DNA of 64,000 nucleotides from Epiperipatus broadwayi (Eukaryota; Onychophora; Udeonychophora; Euonychophora; Peripatidae): contig JAQFVV010012420.1 in assembly GCA_028023455.1 (NCBI GenBank), forward strand, positions 1,426,001 through 1,490,000, written 5' to 3'. The notes under the pieces were generated by a model. It ran no database searches, was not told the DNA's origin, and was given only the letters and a program-made list of their open reading frames with translations. Positions 61,054-64,000 of the stretch are shown here, piece by piece; the stretch's first letter is position 1; every line of letters starts with the position of its first letter. Both the position numbers and the translations under genes were made by a program.

Positions 61054-62403
61054 ATGCAAAGATATTACCTTAGAAATTCATGCACAATATTTTTTTTATT
61101 AGAAATTAAATTTATAATTGACCTGTACACTAATGGTGAAGACAAAGCTGGTAGGTTTGTTATTATGAAAGGAGATGATTTCAAAGAGAAAATGGATAGA
61201 GAATTAAATAATGGTAAATATATGTTGTTAGATAAAAATCCAGGTAATTTGATTAAAAGAAAATTGATAGATATTATGAAGAAAATGGTTAATTTAAAAT
61301 TTTTTAATAGAGTAGATTATTTAAAATGCTATCCTAATGATTTTACATCAGCTAAGATGTTTGTGAATATTAAAACTCATAAAGATGGTTTTCCTTTAAG
61401 ATTTATTTTTGATTTTACAGGTAGTGTTGTAGAAGGTATTTCTAGATTCTTGAATAATTTTTTAAAACAATTTGTTGATTTTGGTCAGTACACAGTTTCT
61501 TCTTCTTTTGAGGCTTTTGATAAGATTAATAATTTTAAAATGGAAAGTAGTTGGGTATTTGGAAGTTTAGATATTGAAAATATGTATCAGTCTGTTAATA
61601 GGTTAAGCAGTATTGATGTTCTTTTGTCTGTATTGATTAAGAAAAGTTCTTTATCAAAAAATAAAATTAAGGTAATTAAAGATTTGCTTTTGTTATTGGA
61701 AGATTCTATGTATTTTACTTATAAAGGTAATTTTTATAAGATTAAGGAAGGGTGGATAATAGGTTATATTATTTCTCCTTTAGTATGTTCAGTTTATATT
61801 AGTTTTATGGAAGAGGAAATTATTATTAAAAAGAATTGTTTATATGTAAAATTATTTGTCAGATATGTTGATGATTGTTTATTTGTTGTTGAGAATGGTA
61901 AATTGAAGGAATTTGTAAATGAGTTTAATTGTTTTGATCCTTCTATAAAATTTGTGTTAGAAGGAGGGGGGTTAGATTTTGGTAAGTTAAAATTTTTAGA
62001 TCTTTTGGTGATTAGAAATATAGAAACTAATTGTTTATTGTGCAGTCATTTAGTTAAAAGTAAAGAATTAAGATCTATAATTAAACCTGATAGCTATCAG
62101 TCTGTATCTCATAAAGTAGCTGCTTTAAGGAATTATTGTCATAGGAATATTAAATTAAATAATTCTAGGGGGGTAGCTTTGTTTCAGAAATATCAATTTT
62201 ATAAAGATTATTTAAGTGTTGGATACTCTGATAAATTTGTTAAAAGTATTTTATTTAATAGTAATATTTGTAAGGATGTAAAGGTTAAAGAAAATATGAT
62301 TTTATTTCTTTGCCATTTAAATTGTCTTCTTATAAAATTGTGTGTAGAAATAGTAAATTGTTTGGAAATAAGAAAATTGCTTGGAAAAGGGGTGTTACAT
62401 TGA
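61054..62403 (+). pseudogene. Penelope-like element reverse transcriptase (5'-truncated)
   Basis: A plus-strand frame of 449 codons carrying the PLE RT from its first block. Motifs: GEDKAGRFVIMKGDD (the K-x-DK-G-xxVIM start of PLE RT), ITKTHKDGFPLR-like KTHKDGFPLRFI, FGSLDIENMYQSV (first catalytic Asp, about residue 174), GWIIGYIISPLVCSVYIS, FVRYVDDCLFVVENG (catalytic YVDD, Y271-D274) and LKFLDLLV. The N-terminal ~240 residues expected upstream of GEDK are absent, and residues before about 25 are probably flanking DNA. Homology leaves the frame near 62300-62320, where a frameshift moves it to the next frame, so the last ~35 residues are not PLE. The family joins RT and nuclease in one protein. 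Confidence 0.85.
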
Positions 62404-62783
62404 ATAATTTATTGAATAATACAAAGGAAGTTTTTGATAGAAAGACTATTCCTGGTGTGGTATATTTTATTCCTTGTTTATTTTGTAAGAAGGTTTACAT
62501 AGGTCAGAGTAGTTTGAGTTTAAATGAAAGAGTAAAGGTTCATAAAAGTAGAGTTAAAAATAGATATCTTAGTTCTGCTTTGTATGTCCATGAAAAAGAT
62601 ACAGGCCACACTATTGATTTTGATGAAGCTAAGGTTGTCTTCTTTGAGAGAAATGAAATCAAAAGAAGAATTAAAGAGTCTTTATTATTGAAAATTTATG
62701 ATTCTGAAGCAATTAACTTATTTAAGAGTTCTTTTAATATTAAGGGTGGATGGGAAGTGAATGGATTTGTGGGTAGTTTTTAA
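62310..62783 (+). pseudogene. PLE GIY-YIG nuclease domain, separated by a frameshift
   Basis: A 157-codon frame, the C-terminal part of the same PLE. Linker with TLNNLLNNTKE; GIY-YIG core GVVYFIPCLFCKKVYIGQS (residues 49-67); catalytic Arg in SLNERVKVH; CCHH-type zinc-binding set C56, C59, H94, H100 (PCLFC and HEKDTGH); Glu in RRIKESLLLKI and terminal EAINL. This is the nuclease of endonuclease-positive PLEs, which cuts target DNA for priming. The frame overlaps the RT frame by about 90 bases but in a different phase; a single indel would restore one protein. Little other damage is visible, so the copy is fairly young. Confidence 0.9.
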
Positions 62784-63278
62784 TAGTATATATAAGTTGT
62801 GTTTTTTTTATTATTTCTTTACACTTGAGAAGTCTGCTTGTAGCAGTGAAACCTTAGGTTGTGTTTTAATATTATTTTTATTCTGGTCTGGTTTAATTTT
62901 AGATTTGGGGTAGTTTTGATTTTATATTGACTAGTTTAGCTTTATGCTTGTAATGTTTACATTTTAATGAGTTTTTTGAGTTTAAGAGTAGTTTTGCTGA
63001 TGTAGTGTAAAGATTTTTTTTTTTTATTATTATTATTATTATTGATATTTTATTATTGATATTTATTATAGACATTTTATTATTGATATATTTATTTTTG
63101 TTTTTTGTTTTTTAATTATTGATATATTGGAATGTCATTTATGTATATTATGTTTGTTGTGTGAGTTTGGGTTGAAAGAGTATATTTGTGTTTATTTAGT
63201 TATATTATATATATAGAAGTGTGTGTAGGTTTTATTGGGTTTTAATTTATAAGAGTATTGGTAATTTGGGTATTTAGT
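62784..63278 (+). other. PLE 3' region / 5' region of next copy (pLTR-like junction)
   Basis: About 495 bases between the end of one PLE ORF and the start of the next. It holds a hammerhead-like motif (62823-62860), a T run with (TTA)n (about 63008-63045) and three 'ttattattgatatt' repeats to 63125. No ORF. In tandem PLEs such segments act as pseudo-LTRs. Confidence 0.5.
62823..62860 (+). ncRNA. Hammerhead-like PLE terminal motif
   Basis: CTTGAGAAG, the stem CTGC-TTGTA-GCAG, then TGAAACC. The box-stem-GAAAC layout recalls the hammerhead core reported in PLE terminal repeats, but the first box differs from CUGANGA at two or more positions. Comparable motifs at 11.0, 11.1 and 27.5 kb make chance less likely. 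Cleavage activity is not implied. Confidence 0.35.
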
Positions 63279-64000
63279 ATGGGTTTGTGGAGCTTAATTT
63301 TTAATAATTTTCCATTTAATGATATTAGAAGGATTAAAAATTTGTCTAAATTGAGTGATAAGATAGAATCTTTACGATGGCAGATTTATTTTCTTAAAAA
63401 ATGTAGGGAATTTAGTGTTTTTCCTAGGTGTTGTGTTATTAATTTTAGTAAAAATAAAAAGTTGATTCAAAATAAAAATTTAGTTTTTAAGTTACAAACA
63501 TATATATTGAATAGTTTTTTAAAAGATAATTTTGTAAGGTTTTATAAATTTATTTATCTATATAAAAGGAATAGATTTTATTTAGAAAGGAGGCAAGATT
63601 TTAATTATTCAATTTTGAATTTTTTTATGAGACAGTTTAGACAGAATAGGTCAAATTTATATTGTAAAAAATATGAAAGAAAATTAAAGTGGTTGTTTGG
63701 GAAAGTTAATAAAGTTTATTGTAGTGATAAAGGTTATGAGAATAATGTTTCTGAGGATAGAGTTGTTAATCTTACGGATTTGAAGTTAAATGATAGAGAA
63801 TTAGATATTCTTGGTAAAGGCCCTAATTTCGTTCCATTTCATTCAAAAAATATAGTTTTTGATACAATTTCGTCTATTGAATCTAGTAATTTGAGTGATG
63901 AGCAGAAAGTTGGTATTCAATCGATTTTGAATAAAAGTTTAAAAAGGAAAGAAAAATTTGTTATTAATCCTGCTGAGATTAAACATCTTAAAAATAGGTT
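63279..64000 (+). CDS. PLE ORF, N-terminal 240 codons, continuing beyond the window
   Basis: The ATG at 63279 opens a frame with no stop to the end of the window, so it is easily missed by a stop-to-stop search. Motifs: a basic, Phe/Tyr-rich N-terminus with IESLRWQIYFLKKCREF and a PRCC pair, KYERKLKWLFGK, then KLNDRELDILGKGPNFVP (residues about 168-185), the conserved N-terminal signature of PLE proteins before the RT. It ends in KSLKRKEKFVINPAEIKH, close to where the RT of the upstream copy begins. The two copies together cover an entire PLE protein. It may be intact; the RT and nuclease would lie to the right. Codon use is T-rich, like the copy upstream, so both belong to one family. Confidence 0.85.
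   Translation, partial: MGLWSLIFNNFPFNDIRRIKNLSKLSDKIESLRWQIYFLKKCREFSVFPRCCVINFSKNKKLIQNKNLVFKLQTYILNSFLKDNFVRFYKFIYLYKRNRFYLERRQDFNYSILNFFMRQFRQNRSNLYCKKYERKLKWLFGKVNKVYCSDKGYENNVSEDRVVNLTDLKLNDRELDILGKGPNFVPFHSKNIVFDTISSIESSNLSDEQKVGIQSILNKSLKRKEKFVINPAEIKHLKNR

Overview
The window is eukaryotic nuclear DNA, most likely from an AT-rich invertebrate animal. By eye it is roughly three-quarters A+T, with long homopolymer runs, (TA)n and (TTA)n/(TCA)n microsatellites, and no operon-like gene packing. I found no host protein-coding gene that I can support. Every recognisable coding segment belongs to a mobile element. The combination of RTE-type LINEs, endonuclease-bearing Penelope-like elements (PLEs, GIY-YIG type), a hAT MITE and an APE-type LINE points to Metazoa. 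I cannot name a species.

Layout. 0-10 kb: AT-rich DNA with small repeats (tRNA-derived SINE-like pieces, a tRNA-like sequence, two foldback elements). 11-20 kb: a near-complete RTE LINE on the minus strand; a PLE fragment fused to an inverted copy of its own 3' end; a TA-flanked TIR element; a second PLE remnant; a deleted RTE copy; an inverted SINE pair. 21-23 kb: a tandem array of a ~390-420 bp repeat, here called family A, which recurs at 2.0, 3.8 and 46.9 kb. 25-32 kb: a decayed RTE, a PLE remnant and a second near full-length but broken RTE copy. 32-47 kb: a gene desert with minor repeats. 48.3-48.9 kb: a hAT-type MITE with an 8-bp target duplication. 49.9-51.8 kb: a decayed PLE followed by a near-identical 377-bp tandem duplication. 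51.8-57.5 kb: a 5.5-kb two-ORF LINE on the minus strand, interrupted only by three in-frame stops and bounded on both sides by TAA/TGA trinucleotide repeats. 57.6-58 kb: a foldback. 61-64 kb: a PLE body followed head-to-tail by the 5' part of another copy whose ORF runs off the window end.

How it works together. RTE and LINE elements encode an APE endonuclease plus reverse transcriptase for target-primed insertion. PLEs encode a reverse transcriptase fused to a GIY-YIG nuclease. The nonautonomous elements (MITEs, SINEs, family A) depend on proteins made elsewhere. The most notable points are the PLE structures (tandem, inverted self-duplication, recurrent hammerhead-like terminal motif), the microsatellite-flanked LINE with an FMDD reverse transcriptase, and the family A repeat.
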